Assembly: GCF_008923245.1 (NCBI RefSeq)
Contig: NZ_WBOS01000001.1
Coordinates: 868,001 to 932,000 of the forward strand
Origin: Cytobacillus depressus
GTDB taxonomy: Bacteria; Bacillota; Bacilli; Bacillales; Cytobacillaceae
Direction: 5' to 3'
Length of the DNA: 64,000 nucleotides
In this document: piece after piece, positions 1-9,123 of the stretch
Position numbering within the stretch: position 1 is the stretch's first letter
How the letters are laid out: every line of letters begins with the position of its first letter
Notes under the pieces: generated by a model
Databases searched by the model: none
Told to the model about the DNA's origin: nothing
Seen by the model: the letters and a program-made list of their open reading frames with translations, nothing else
Position numbers and translations under genes: made by a program

Positions 1-67
1 TCTTAATTGCAATTGTTCACGTCCATCAGCACGCATAGAATCAAATCCTCCCTTAATAAAAAAAACG

Positions 68-363
68 AAAAGCGGAAGCGCCTTGGCAGAGGAACTTCGA
101 CTAAAAACTGCCACGTCCTGTGGCAAACGTCGAAGTCAGCACATCCTGTGCAAGTCCGACAAGCATAAGGCAGTCTGGCGGGAAGTTTGAACTTTACCTT
201 CTCGACAGAATGACTTATGACCTCGAGGTCGACAAAACCGCGACGTCCTCCCAAAAGCTACACTTTTGGTCGTGCGATGTGTCGCTGTCGAAGTCTTCCT
301 TGTCCTGTCGCATTGTCGACACTAGTACGTCCTGTACGTCGGGGCTAGGCGCTGGAGCTAGAC
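68..363 (+). repeat. Composite repeat: A element carrying two C modules and one D module
   Basis: The outer A element begins AAAAGCGGAAGCGCC at 68 and ends GGCGCTGGAGCTAGAC at 363. A plain copy is about 120 nt, so this one is swollen by insertions. Between CCTTG and CGACAAGC lies a C module with hairpins GCCAC-GTCCT-GTGGC and GCAC-ATCCT-GTGC. After CTCGAG lies a second C module, GCGAC-GTCCT-GTCGC then GTAC-GTCCT-GTAC. The first hairpin of that second module is split at its loop by a 52-nt D module (250-301). ORFs reading through here are by-products of the palindromes. Nothing else is visible upstream of gerM. Confidence 0.85.
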
Positions 364-432
364 AATAAAGAAGAGGAGGCAATAATCGCCACCCCTTTCA
401 TTGTCCTTATATAGTATATCAAAAATATTTTT

Positions 433-1500
433 TTAAAAACTACCTGTATTGACTTTTTCAGGACGCGTTACAGGTTCTGTCATTTTTTCTCCTTTTTCAT
501 TGACAACATCCGACTTTCCATTCACTGTAATCGCGACACTTTCAATTCCCGTCTGTTCAGTTAATGACAGAACGAGTGCATCCAACAAATGTTTAGAAAT
601 AGTTCTCTCTTCAAAATTACTATATACGCCTTCATTAAAATTAAGTGTCACTTTCCCATTTTCAATTTTAGGATCGTCCAAAAGCTTGACGTTTATGAAA
701 TCACTATCTAAATTCGAAGCATAACTTGGCCCTTTTACAAGCTCATTAACGGCTGCCTTTATATTATTATTCTCTTTATTGGAAACCCTTTTTGTTACAG
801 GGACATAGTAATAAGAGTCTTCATTTCCGCCAATATAATAGACTGTCAAAGACTTCGTATTACGAATATCAAGGACATCGGTCGTGTCCAAGTTAATTCC
901 ATTTGCTCTGCTATAAGTATTGCCAATTGGAGTTTCGTTCACTGGCATAGCAGTTAGTTCATGACCGTTCAGTTTAAATTTCACTTTATCTACTGATTCA
1001 AATTGAGTGAGTGTCCACGTAACTGCCTCTAGAATCTTTAGTTCATCTTCTTTTTGATATTCCTTAAATTCTTTCGAAAAATTCACGGTTGCGACCTTAT
1101 CTTTAATATCAACAGATAATTTTGTATCGGCAGGCAGTACTCCCATGAATCCATTTGGCAACATACCTTCAACTAGTCCATCTTTGACTAAGTATTCTAA
1201 AGCCTGTTTTGCAACAGAATTTGTTTTTGGAAGGGCGAGTGTTTGCGGGACCACTAATCCATCCTTATTAAGTAAATAAAGCTCTGTTTGAACTGTGCCA
1301 GTAGCGGCTTCCTCTTTTCCTACCGTTTCTGCATCCGTATCTGATTGACCTTCAATAACAGCTTGTTCTTCTTCATAGGCAACTGATTTTGGCGGATCAA
1401 TCTGTTCCTTTCCGCCACCGCCAAATAATCCGCATCCTGATAATAGCACTGATGAGACAAAGACAGCTGAGACGACCGATGCTTTTTTATTTATAGACAT
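433..1500 (-). CDS. gerM: Spore germination lipoprotein GerM
   Basis: This is a 355-aa lipoprotein of the GerM family, which is made in the mother cell and contributes to spore formation and germination. The N-terminus has a lysine-containing signal peptide and a lipobox LLSGC with the lipidated Cys at residue 23, followed by a glycine run. Two GerMN repeats follow, roughly residues 90-200 and 220-330. An SD (GGAGGG) lies 5 nt before the ATG. In B. subtilis gerM precedes racE directly; here a recQ gene and an F-type repeat separate them. The assignment rests on repeats, length and synteny. Confidence 0.9.
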   Translation of the reverse strand: MSINKKASVVSAVFVSSVLLSGCGLFGGGGKEQIDPPKSVAYEEEQAVIEGQSDTDAETVGKEEAATGTVQTELYLLNKDGLVVPQTLALPKTNSVAKQALEYLVKDGLVEGMLPNGFMGVLPADTKLSVDIKDKVATVNFSKEFKEYQKEDELKILEAVTWTLTQFESVDKVKFKLNGHELTAMPVNETPIGNTYSRANGINLDTTDVLDIRNTKSLTVYYIGGNEDSYYYVPVTKRVSNKENNNIKAAVNELVKGPSYASNLDSDFINVKLLDDPKIENGKVTLNFNEGVYSNFEERTISKHLLDALVLSLTEQTGIESVAITVNGKSDVVNEKGEKMTEPVTRPEKVNTGSF

Positions 1501-1626
1501 ATAATCCCTCCAAAGACAGTTTGTACTACATGTATACGAGCCTGTTTGTAATTTAGACCGTCTCGGAGAAAAAAAATTTAGCTTTTTTAGTTGTGTTTTT
1601 CAAAAGAAAAGCTTTGTTTAACGGGT

Positions 1627-1790
1627 CTGTTGATTTCCTCAGGCGGTCGTGAAGCCTCCTCATCACTAACGTTCCTGCAGGATATCCCCTGATGCGCTTT
1701 TCCCGCAGGACATTGAATAAACATCCGTGAAATAACACCAAAAATGCGTATGCATTTTGAGGATCTCGCGCCTTCCGCTCCAATCAACAA
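1627..1790. repeat. F-family repeat (TGTTGATT/AATCAACA ends)
   Basis: The sequence runs from CTGTTGATTTCC to GCTCCAATCAACA, with inverted termini. Internal GAAGCCTCCTC and CTCGCGCCTTCC blocks also occur in the other F copies (38888, 54789, 63956). It fills most of the gerM-recQ gap. Short ORFs across it show no conserved features. It is a non-autonomous intergenic repeat with no transposase nearby. Confidence 0.65.
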
Positions 1791-1844
1791 ATGCAAAAAT
1801 CAACATCCTGCTTTAACACAGCCAAAAGAAATATATTCAGAGGT

Positions 1845-3986
1845 TCACACTATACCATTCTTCACCAGAACCGCTTTAATGGTAAAATAGTCAATTTTCG
1901 GATCAACTTCATCTTTAATTGGTTTTAATTTTTCCGCTCCAACTTTATCAGCAGCCGCCAAAACATCTTCTTCTGTTTGTTCATTGAAAATCTCAGCCCA
2001 ATTAATTTCGTTTCCTTCCGCTACCGCACGGAAAATATGATTTTGAATGGTGATTGGTGAGAAATTACGCTTTTTGGCAATTTCATTAATTGCTATTCCA
2101 TCCATATAAAGCTGATACGAAAGCAAATAGCTTGGAGCATCATTGTTCTCGTTTTGTGCAATATGCTTTTCTAATTGGGGGACTGGCTCTATTTTAATAT
2201 CGTGATTGGCTGCAAACTTCTTAATTTCCTCGATGAAATATTCACCATATCTATCGAACTTTACTTGGCCAACTCCCTTTATTCTTAACATGCTTTCACG
2301 AGTTGTCGGATAGTAGCTACTCATTTCCTTTAAGGTCGTATCTGCAAACACTGCATATGGAGGAACTCGATCCTTGTCAGCTAATTGTTTTCTTAATGCG
2401 CGAAGAGCCAAAAATAATTCGCTATTTTCCTCTGCCTCTTTCATTGGCGCTAAAGCTGCCTTTTTCATAAAAACATTATCTTTTTGCTTCAAGACAGGAA
2501 TAGCCCTTTCGGCAAGCATGACAATTGGATATTTACTGTCTGTTAAAGTCAAGTACCCTTCAGCTAATAAATAATTAATCATATCGACGATTTCTTTTTC
2601 TTTATATCGCTTCAGAAGCCCATATGTAGATAGCTTGTCAAACTGAAATTCACGAATTCTTTTATTTTGCGATCCCTTTAACACTTGAGCTGTTAATGTG
2701 ACACCGAAGCGCTCTCCCATCCTTTTAATACAGGAAAAAATCATTAAAGCTTCTTCAGTTATTTCGACTTGTTCCCGTTCATCTATGCAATTGCTACATT
2801 TTCCACAAGCTGCACCAGAATAATGAGCATCAAAATACTCGACAATATAAGCCTGCAGGCATTTCTCGGTATGGCAGTAATGGACCATTTGCTTTAATTT
2901 ATTATATTCCTGCTCCCTTTTTTGAAAATCAAGGTTTGATTCCTCGATTAGGAATTTTTGCAGTTGAATATCTTGGGGTGAAAATAATAAATAACAGGAG
3001 CTTTCCTCTCCATCCCTTCCGGCACGGCCCGCTTCTTGATAGTAAGCCTCGATATTACGAGGAAGGTTATAGTGGATAACGAAACGCACATTGGATTTAT
3101 CAATCCCCATCCCAAATGCATTTGTCGCAATCATAATTTCCGCTTCATCGAAGACAAATTTATTTTGCGCATCCTTACGTTCTCCTTCATTCATGCCAGC
3201 ATGGTATTTAGCAACAGAGTGATTCTGCCCTTTTAAATAGTTATATAGCTGATCTGTTTCTTTCCGGCTAGATGTAAAAATAATCCCGGATTCATTTGGG
3301 TGATCGTTAATACATTGAATGATAAATTCTCTTTTATTGACACCCTTTTCTACATGAAAAGCAAGATTTTCTCTCACAAAACCAGTAATAAAACTATTGG
3401 ATTCGTCGATATTTAAGAGATTACGAATATCATTAGCGACATCCTCTGTTGCGGTTGCCGTAAGTGCAGCAATTACTGGTTGGTGATTGAGCTTGCTTAA
3501 ATTCGTCACAATCGACCTGTAGCTTGGTCTGAAATCATGTCCCCATTGGGAAATACAATGAGCTTCATCGAATACGAGCATTGATATTTGCAGAGAATTT
3601 AACAAGTCGATAAAGCTATCAGATTCAAAGCGTTCTGGGGCAACATATATTAATTTATAATTGCCAGCGAGAATTCCGGCTACTCTTTCCCTATATTCCT
3701 CGGAATTAAGCGAGCTGTTAATATATGTGGCAGGGATCTCTGCCGTTATTAATGCATCTACTTGATCTTTCATAAGGGAAATTAAAGGAGAGATAACAAT
3801 AGCTGTTCCTGGGAGTATAAGTGCGGGTATTTGGAAACAGAGGGATTTCCCTCCACCAGTCGGAAGGATGCCTAGCGCATTTTTTTGCTGTAATAACTGT
3901 TGGATGATTTCCTTCTGTCCTGAACGAAAGGAAGAGTATCCAAAATATTGCCTTAAACAAATTTCAGCCTGTTCAAACAATTCCAT
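1845..3986 (-). CDS. recQ: ATP-dependent DNA helicase RecQ (long form)
   Basis: This is a superfamily 2 3'-5' helicase of 713 aa. Walker A TGGGKS is near residue 43 and the DEAH box (DEAHCISQWG) near 140, with the RecQ motif QEAGRAGRDG further on. A zinc-binding Cys cluster lies near 375-405, then an RQC winged helix, an HRDC domain near 515-590, and a C-terminal helix-turn-helix segment (INEIAKKRNFSP). It is longer than the 591-aa B. subtilis RecQ because of that tail. The ATG at 3986 was chosen over an upstream GTG; both have weak SDs. It is inserted between gerM and racE relative to B. subtilis. A role in recombination and fork repair is inferred from the family. Confidence 0.9.
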   Translation of the reverse strand: MELFEQAEICLRQYFGYSSFRSGQKEIIQQLLQQKNALGILPTGGGKSLCFQIPALILPGTAIVISPLISLMKDQVDALITAEIPATYINSSLNSEEYRERVAGILAGNYKLIYVAPERFESDSFIDLLNSLQISMLVFDEAHCISQWGHDFRPSYRSIVTNLSKLNHQPVIAALTATATEDVANDIRNLLNIDESNSFITGFVRENLAFHVEKGVNKREFIIQCINDHPNESGIIFTSSRKETDQLYNYLKGQNHSVAKYHAGMNEGERKDAQNKFVFDEAEIMIATNAFGMGIDKSNVRFVIHYNLPRNIEAYYQEAGRAGRDGEESSCYLLFSPQDIQLQKFLIEESNLDFQKREQEYNKLKQMVHYCHTEKCLQAYIVEYFDAHYSGAACGKCSNCIDEREQVEITEEALMIFSCIKRMGERFGVTLTAQVLKGSQNKRIREFQFDKLSTYGLLKRYKEKEIVDMINYLLAEGYLTLTDSKYPIVMLAERAIPVLKQKDNVFMKKAALAPMKEAEENSELFLALRALRKQLADKDRVPPYAVFADTTLKEMSSYYPTTRESMLRIKGVGQVKFDRYGEYFIEEIKKFAANHDIKIEPVPQLEKHIAQNENNDAPSYLLSYQLYMDGIAINEIAKKRNFSPITIQNHIFRAVAEGNEINWAEIFNEQTEEDVLAAADKVGAEKLKPIKDEVDPKIDYFTIKAVLVKNGIV

Positions 3987-4092
3987 CACCTATTTCTACT
4001 ATATTTGCCTTTATTTTATCATGTTAACTGAAGACTGGGAATGAATTGTAGATATTTGTAGAACTAACTAAGGAGGTGCCCCAGGGAATAAA

Positions 4093-4120
4093 ATAAAAAA
4101 CCTCCCGAAAAGGAGGAATT
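4093..4120 (-). terminator. Terminator after racE
   Basis: A CCTCC/GGAGG hairpin is followed on the minus strand by TTTTTTATTTTATT, directly after the racE stop codon. Confidence 0.8.
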
Positions 4121-4915
4121 TTATAGAGCGATTTTTTTAACATTTTTAATTGGTACGTCTAGCCACTTTGAAGCAATTCTTGTAAATATATCAGCAGAGC
4201 CAGTCGTGAAAAATTGGTGATCAGGCTCTTTTGAAGAACCATTTAATAATCGATAGTGATAAAGTATCGTACTTGCTTCACGTGCGGTTTCATCGCCTGA
4301 GCTAATAATGCTGACTTGGTCGTTTACTGCCTTTTTAACTAAGGGCTCTAACAGCGGATAATGGGTACAGCCTAAAATAAGGGTATCCATACCTTTATCT
4401 TTAAAAGGCTTCAAAGTCTCAACAACAACCTTCTCAGCTAAAGTCCCTTCGTATTCCCCACTTTCTACAAGTGGAACAAATTTCGGGCAGGCAAGACTAT
4501 GAATCTCAAGATGGCTATTAATTTGCTGTAATGCTTTTTCATAGGCACCGCTTTTTATTGTACCTTCCGTGCCGATGACGCCAATTGAATTGTTTTTTGT
4601 TTTTTTTATTGCGGCTCGTGCTCCTGGTGAGATCACACCAATGACAGGGATTGGCAGCTGATTGCGAATTTCGTCTAATGCAACGGCAGTCGCTGTGTTA
4701 CAGGCGATGATAAGCATTTTTATTTCCTTACTTAAAAGAAATCTAGAAATCTCCCATGTAAATGCCTTTACTTCATCCCCAGGTCTCGGACCATACGGAC
4801 AACGAGCTGTATCGCCTAAATAAATGATTTTTTCTTTCGGGAGCTGTCTCATGACTTCCTTTGCAACGGTAAGTCCACCGACACCCGAGTCGATAATACC
4901 GATCGGATTTTCCAA
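4121..4915 (-). CDS. racE: Glutamate racemase
   Basis: This enzyme interconverts L- and D-glutamate, supplying D-Glu for peptidoglycan. At 264 aa it has the normal length. Signature segments are the N-terminal [11 protein letters not shown] and the two catalytic cysteines in ACNTATA (near residue 73) and GCTHYPLL (near 184). No cofactor is expected for the family. It sits just downstream of ysmB in the conserved gerE-side order and ends in a strong terminator. Confidence 0.95.
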   Translation of the reverse strand: MENPIGIIDSGVGGLTVAKEVMRQLPKEKIIYLGDTARCPYGPRPGDEVKAFTWEISRFLLSKEIKMLIIACNTATAVALDEIRNQLPIPVIGVISPGARAAIKKTKNNSIGVIGTEGTIKSGAYEKALQQINSHLEIHSLACPKFVPLVESGEYEGTLAEKVVVETLKPFKDKGMDTLILGCTHYPLLEPLVKKAVNDQVSIISSGDETAREASTILYHYRLLNGSSKEPDHQFFTTGSADIFTRIASKWLDVPIKNVKKIAL

Positions 4916-4924
4916 GTAAACCCC

Positions 4925-5383
4925 TCATTCTTTGCGCATATCTTGATGCAATTTTAATAAATTATTTTTAAAAAACTCTACTTCTTCATTCGAGAAATTA
5001 CCGAGCACATCTTTTAAATATAATTGCCTTTTTTTAATACACTCGTCAATAATTCTCTCGCCTTCTTCTAAAAGATGGATTCGGACCACTCTTCGGTCAT
5101 TCGGATCTTTTACCCGTTTTACAAGACTGTTTTTTTCCATGCGGTCGACAAGATCGGTCGTCGTGCTAAATGCAAGATACATTTTAGTTGATAATTCGCC
5201 TATTGTCATATCTCCTTCTTCAAAAAGCCATTGCAAGGCAATAAATTGTGGAGGAGTAATTTTGTAATTACTTAAAATTTCGCGCCCCTTTTGCTTTATA
5301 ATGCCTGATATGTAGCGCAGCTCTTTTTCAATAATGGCTACAACATCTTTTTCATCGATTGTTTTAACATCCTCAATATTCAT
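4925..5383 (-). CDS. ysmB: MarR-family transcriptional regulator YsmB
   Basis: This is a 152-aa winged-helix MarR regulator. The DNA-binding segment includes GELSTKMYLAFSTTTDLVDRM followed by the wing DPNDRRVVRIHL. The ATG at 5383 is preferred over one 18 nt upstream because GGGAG lies about 9 nt before it, whereas the upstream ATG abuts its purine tract. The gap to racE is only 9 nt, so the two are probably cotranscribed. The ligand and targets are unknown. Confidence 0.85.
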   Translation of the reverse strand: MNIEDVKTIDEKDVVAIIEKELRYISGIIKQKGREILSNYKITPPQFIALQWLFEEGDMTIGELSTKMYLAFSTTTDLVDRMEKNSLVKRVKDPNDRRVVRIHLLEEGERIIDECIKKRQLYLKDVLGNFSNEEVEFFKNNLLKLHQDMRKE

Positions 5384-5520
5384 TGAATACAACTCCCACA
5401 TTCCTTTTCTAATCCTCTAATTCTAATGCATTTATTTTCGCCTTTTTTCAGCTAAATTTCAAGCTGAATTAGAGGAATTGCACATAGAAGTTATTTAATT
5501 CATATCGTGGCAGAATAATT

Positions 5521-5555
5521 TAAACCGGCATCCAATAAAGGATGGCCGGTCTTAA
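5521..5555 (-). terminator. Terminator after gerE
   Basis: An ACCGGCCATCC/GGATGCCGGT stem follows the gerE stop on the minus strand. The T-rich tail TTTAAATTATT is imperfect. Confidence 0.6.
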
Positions 5556-5780
5556 TTAAAGTTCTAGCTCTCCCATTCGAAGGAGCTCTACAACAGCTTG
5601 TGATCGCCCCTTAACACCAAGCTTTTGCATGGCATTTGAAATATGGTTCCGAACCGTTTTTTCGCTTATAAATAATTCACCAGCGATTTCTCTTGTAGTT
5701 TTATCCTGTACTAACAGCTCGAAAACTTCTCTTTCTCGTTTGGTGAGTAACGGCTTGTGATTAAATTCGTTCTCCTTCAA
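5556..5780 (-). CDS. gerE: Spore coat regulator GerE, TTG start
   Basis: GerE is a 74-aa LuxR-type helix-turn-helix protein that activates or represses coat genes late in mother-cell development. The helix-turn-helix runs through LTKREREVFELL and ISEKTVRNHIS. A longer reading frame is open upstream, but the TTG at 5780 is the likely start: GGAGG lies 9 nt before it and it gives exactly the 74-aa length known for GerE. A sigma-K-type promoter lies upstream at 5846-5873. The protein is nearly identical to B. subtilis GerE as I recall it. Confidence 0.95.
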   Translation of the reverse strand: MKENEFNHKPLLTKREREVFELLVQDKTTREIAGELFISEKTVRNHISNAMQKLGVKGRSQAVVELLRMGELEL

Positions 5781-5845
5781 GTATTGTAACCCTCCTTGCC
5801 TTTCGCCAGCTATGAACCGCGGGATGGGTATATATTTAGTCACGA

Positions 5846-5873
5846 TATCATATGTTAATTGAAGGCCTTGAGT
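5846..5873 (-). promoter_or_regulatory. Sigma-K promoter of gerE
   Basis: On the minus strand AC (5872-5873) is separated by 17 nt from CATATGATA (5846-5854). This fits the sigma-K consensus AC-N16/17-CATANNNTA at every defined position. It lies about 65 nt upstream of the TTG start, and gerE is a known sigma-K gene in B. subtilis. Confidence 0.8.
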
Positions 5874-5919
5874 GACAGCATTTCCTTTAAGGAGAACGTT
5901 TTATTTTAAAAAAGCAGAA

Positions 5920-6384
5920 TTATTTCATTAGCTTATTTTCACGTTGTAGCAAAACTTTCATTTCCTCTGTCCATGGGACGCTTTCTCCAGTTTTTCTTGA
6001 GATTTGCACCATCGTTCCTCTGCCTGTAAAGCAGACAGACCCAGCATCGCTTTTTCCCATATAATGAAGGTCAACTGAGGAATTTCCGATTGAATAGGCT
6101 TTAACAAATATTTTAATATTTTCATCAAAGAACACTTGCTTTAAAAAATCACATTGCAAGTCTGCGACAACAGGGATTGTTACATTTTGCGGCTTCAACC
6201 ATTCCTGCATGAACCCAATGCTTTTAAAAAACTCTATTCTCGCTACTTCAAAATAAATAAAGGGGACTGTATTATTTAAATGCCCATACATATCGGTTTC
6301 AGAAAATCGGACTTTGACGGGATGAAAAAATTCAAATTCTGCTTCCCAGACTGAAAAATCATTAATATAACTTATTCTACTCAT
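5920..6384 (-). CDS. ysmA: Acyl-CoA thioesterase-like protein YsmA (hotdog fold)
   Basis: This is a 154-aa 4HBT-type hotdog protein. The segment VRFSETDMYGHLNNTVPFIYFE contains the Asp/His region typical of 4-hydroxybenzoyl-CoA thioesterase relatives. The ATG at 6384 was chosen because GGAGG precedes it by 7 nt. A FadR-like operator overlaps the probable promoter, linking it to fatty-acid metabolism. The substrate is unknown; acyl-CoA hydrolysis is inferred. Confidence 0.8.
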   Translation of the reverse strand: MSRISYINDFSVWEAEFEFFHPVKVRFSETDMYGHLNNTVPFIYFEVARIEFFKSIGFMQEWLKPQNVTIPVVADLQCDFLKQVFFDENIKIFVKAYSIGNSSVDLHYMGKSDAGSVCFTGRGTMVQISRKTGESVPWTEEMKVLLQRENKLMK

Positions 6385-6406
6385 GACATTTCCTCCATTC
6401 ATCAAT

Positions 6407-6424
6407 AAAATGAATAATCATTCA
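6407..6424 (-). promoter_or_regulatory. FadR-like operator upstream of ysmA
   Basis: The minus strand reads TGAATGA-TTAT-TCATTTT, matching 14 of the 16 fixed positions of the Bacillus FadR box TGAATGA-NTAN-TCATTCA. It lies about 23-40 nt upstream of the ysmA ATG. A perfect-arm copy sits upstream of fadR at 18316. Confidence 0.6.
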
Positions 6425-6490
6425 GTTTGACTACTATTATATTACTATTAAAATTGGTTGAAAACTCCCAGGGTTCTGAAATGTCATTTT

Positions 6491-6530
6491 TGATAAAAAG
6501 AAAACCCTTCTTCCAAAAAAGAAGAAGGGT
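6491..6530 (-). terminator. Terminator of the sdhCAB operon
   Basis: An ACCCTTCTTC/GGAAGAAGGGT stem is followed by TTTTCTTTTTATC on the minus strand, just after sdhB. Confidence 0.85.
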
Positions 6531-6538
6531 ATGACTGA

Positions 6539-7300
6539 TTAAACTTGGTCGCTTCCGAAGAAGTTTTTGAACGATTGCAATGTCGCTGCACGGTTAACTG
6601 CTGCGATTGAAGTTGTAATTGGAATTCCTTTTGGACATGATTGCACACAGTTTTGGGAGTTTCCACAGCCTGTCATTCCGCCATCATCCATAAACGCATT
6701 TAGACGTTCTGCTTTATTCATTTCCCCAGTTGGATGGGCATTAAATAAGCGTACTTGGTTAAAGACAGCTGGTCCCATAAAGTTAGTTTTGCTGTTTACG
6801 TTCGGACATGCTTCTAAACATACACCACATGTCATACATTTAGATAATTCATATGCCCATTGGCGTTTTGGCTCAGGCATACGAGGTCCTGGTCCAAGAT
6901 CATACGTACCATCAATTGGAATCCAAGCTTTAACCTTTTTCAATGAATCGAACATTCGGCTACGATCGACTTGTAAATCTCTTACAACCGGGAATGTCCG
7001 CATTGGCTCCAAACGAATAGGCTGCTCTAATTGATCAACAAGCGCAGTACATGATTGGCGCGGCTTACCATTGATTACCATTGAACAAGCACCACATACT
7101 TCTTCTAAACAGTTCATATCCCAAGTGATTGGTGTTGAGCTTTCTCCCTTTGCATTAACAGGATTACGACGAATTTCCATCAAAGCGGAAATAACGTTCA
7201 TATTTGGGCGATAAGCAAGTTCGAACTCCTCCTGATAAGGGGCTGAATCAGGAGTATCTTGACGGCTTATGATAAATCGGACTGTTTTATTTTCTGACAT
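6539..7300 (-). CDS. sdhB: Succinate dehydrogenase iron-sulfur subunit
   Basis: This complex II subunit (253 aa) passes electrons from the SdhA flavin to the membrane quinone site. Three cluster motifs are visible: the ferredoxin-like CLEEVCGACS for [2Fe-2S], and CMTCGVCLEACP plus CGNSQNCVQSCPKG for the [4Fe-4S] and [3Fe-4S] centres. It is the last gene of sdhCAB, 14 nt after sdhA, with a GGGGGG SD. The protein faces the cytoplasm, docked on SdhC. Confidence 0.97.
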   Translation of the reverse strand: MSENKTVRFIISRQDTPDSAPYQEEFELAYRPNMNVISALMEIRRNPVNAKGESSTPITWDMNCLEEVCGACSMVINGKPRQSCTALVDQLEQPIRLEPMRTFPVVRDLQVDRSRMFDSLKKVKAWIPIDGTYDLGPGPRMPEPKRQWAYELSKCMTCGVCLEACPNVNSKTNFMGPAVFNQVRLFNAHPTGEMNKAERLNAFMDDGGMTGCGNSQNCVQSCPKGIPITTSIAAVNRAATLQSFKNFFGSDQV

Positions 7301-7314
7301 TTTTTATTTCCCCC

Positions 7315-9066
7315 CTACTTCTTTTTCGTATAATCGCGTTTACGTGGTGCGATTAGGCCTGTATCGACTTCTTCATAATGGAATGCTGGCGCAGAATTTG
7401 CATCAACAAATTTCGCCATGGTTGTTTTTAAGAATTCCTCATCATTACGATCTGGGAAATCTGGCTTGTAGTGTGCACCACGGCTTTCATTACGCTTATA
7501 TGCACCGATTGTAATAACACGTGCTAATTGAAGCATATTTTGTAATTGACGAGTAAAGATTGCACCTTGATTACTCCATTTAGCTGTATCGTTTATGTTG
7601 ATATTTTTGTAGCGCTCTAACAACTCAACAATTTTTGCGTCTGTTTGTAATAGCTTGTCATTATAACGAACAACCGTTACATTGTCTGTCATCCATTCGC
7701 CGAGCTCTTTGTGAAGTATATAAGCATTTTCCGTTCCATCTAATGACATGATCTGATTCCATTTTTCTTCTTCCTGTTTAACATAACGGTCAAATAATGA
7801 AGAAGACATATCTTCCGCACTCTTTTCAAGTCCGTTTATATACTCAATTGCTTTTGGTCCCGCAACCATTCCGCCATAAATAGCAGATAACAATGAGTTC
7901 GCACCTAGACGGTTTGCGCCATGCTGAGAATAATCACATTCTCCAGCTGCAAATAATCCAGGAATATTCGTCATTTGATCATAGTCAACCCAAAGACCGC
8001 CCATTGAATAGTGAACAGCAGGGAAGATTTTCATTGGAACCTTACGAGGATCATCCCCCATGAACTTTTCATAGATTTCAATAATTCCGCCAAGCTTAAT
8101 ATCAAGTTCATGTGCATCTTTATGAGAGAGGTCAAGATACACCATGTTTTCCCCGTTAATTCCTAATTTTTGATTGACACATACATCAAAAATTTCACGT
8201 GTAGCTATATCACGTGGGACAAGGTTCCCGTATGCTGGATATTTCTCCTCTAAGAAATACCACGGCTTACCATCTTTATACGTCCATACACGTCCACCTT
8301 CACCACGTGCAGATTCACTCATCAGACGGAGTTTATCGTCTCCGGGGATTGCTGTTGGGTGAATTTGGATAAACTCACCATTTGCATAATAAGCTCCTTG
8401 TTGATAAACAATAGAAGCTGCTGAACCTGTATTGATAACAGAATTTGTCGATTTTCCAAAGATAATTCCGGGACCGCCTGTTGCCATAATTACAGCATCG
8501 CCGGTAAATGATTTTATTTCCATAGAAGTTAAGTTTTGTGCAACAACACCACGGCATATTCCTTCATCGTCAACGACTGCCCCTAAAAACTCCCAGCCCT
8601 CATATTTAGTAACTAAGCCTGCAACTTCATGACGGCGAACCTGCTCGTCCAATGCATAAAGAAGTTGCTGTCCGGTGGTAGCTCCCGCAAATGCTGTTCG
8701 ATGGTGCTGTGTTCCTCCGAAGCGGCGGAAGTCCAGCAATCCCTCAGGTGTACGATTAAACATTACACCCATCCGATCCAATAAATGAATAATTCCAGGT
8801 GCAGCTTCCGTCATTGCCTTTACAGGAGGCTGGTTGGCAAGGAAGTCACCACCATATACCGAGTCATCAAAATGCTCCCACGGAGAATCTCCTTCACCCT
8901 TCGTATTTACAGCTCCGTTAATACCGCCTTGGGCACAAACAGAGTGAGAACGTTTAACCGGAACTAATGAAAATAATTCAACCGGAGTCCCTGATTCTGC
9001 AACTTTAATGGTTGCCATTAAGCCAGCTAGACCACCGCCGACTACGATTACCTTACCTTTAGCCAT
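7315..9066 (-). CDS. sdhA: Succinate dehydrogenase flavoprotein subunit
   Basis: This is the 583-aa catalytic subunit oxidising succinate to fumarate. It opens with the FAD dinucleotide fold VVGGGLAGLMA. The region HSVCAQGGINGAV carries the His that covalently binds FAD in this family. Substrate-site segments include HPTAIPGDD and the SESARGEGGRV loop. It lies between sdhC (57-nt gap) and sdhB (14-nt gap) in one operon. Confidence 0.97.
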   Translation of the reverse strand: MAKGKVIVVGGGLAGLMATIKVAESGTPVELFSLVPVKRSHSVCAQGGINGAVNTKGEGDSPWEHFDDSVYGGDFLANQPPVKAMTEAAPGIIHLLDRMGVMFNRTPEGLLDFRRFGGTQHHRTAFAGATTGQQLLYALDEQVRRHEVAGLVTKYEGWEFLGAVVDDEGICRGVVAQNLTSMEIKSFTGDAVIMATGGPGIIFGKSTNSVINTGSAASIVYQQGAYYANGEFIQIHPTAIPGDDKLRLMSESARGEGGRVWTYKDGKPWYFLEEKYPAYGNLVPRDIATREIFDVCVNQKLGINGENMVYLDLSHKDAHELDIKLGGIIEIYEKFMGDDPRKVPMKIFPAVHYSMGGLWVDYDQMTNIPGLFAAGECDYSQHGANRLGANSLLSAIYGGMVAGPKAIEYINGLEKSAEDMSSSLFDRYVKQEEEKWNQIMSLDGTENAYILHKELGEWMTDNVTVVRYNDKLLQTDAKIVELLERYKNININDTAKWSNQGAIFTRQLQNMLQLARVITIGAYKRNESRGAHYKPDFPDRNDEEFLKTTMAKFVDANSAPAFHYEEVDTGLIAPRKRDYTKKK

Positions 9067-9123
9067 AGTGACTCACTCCCTAATTACTTTGTAAAGCGAA
9101 TTAAAAACGATCAATTTTATATA

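Noticed and set aside
68..363. Open reading frames across the A, C and E repeats (for example 120-368, 3-254, 21054-21287, 48837-49046)
   Set aside because: They translate palindromic repeats, recur only where the repeats recur, and lack SDs or family features.
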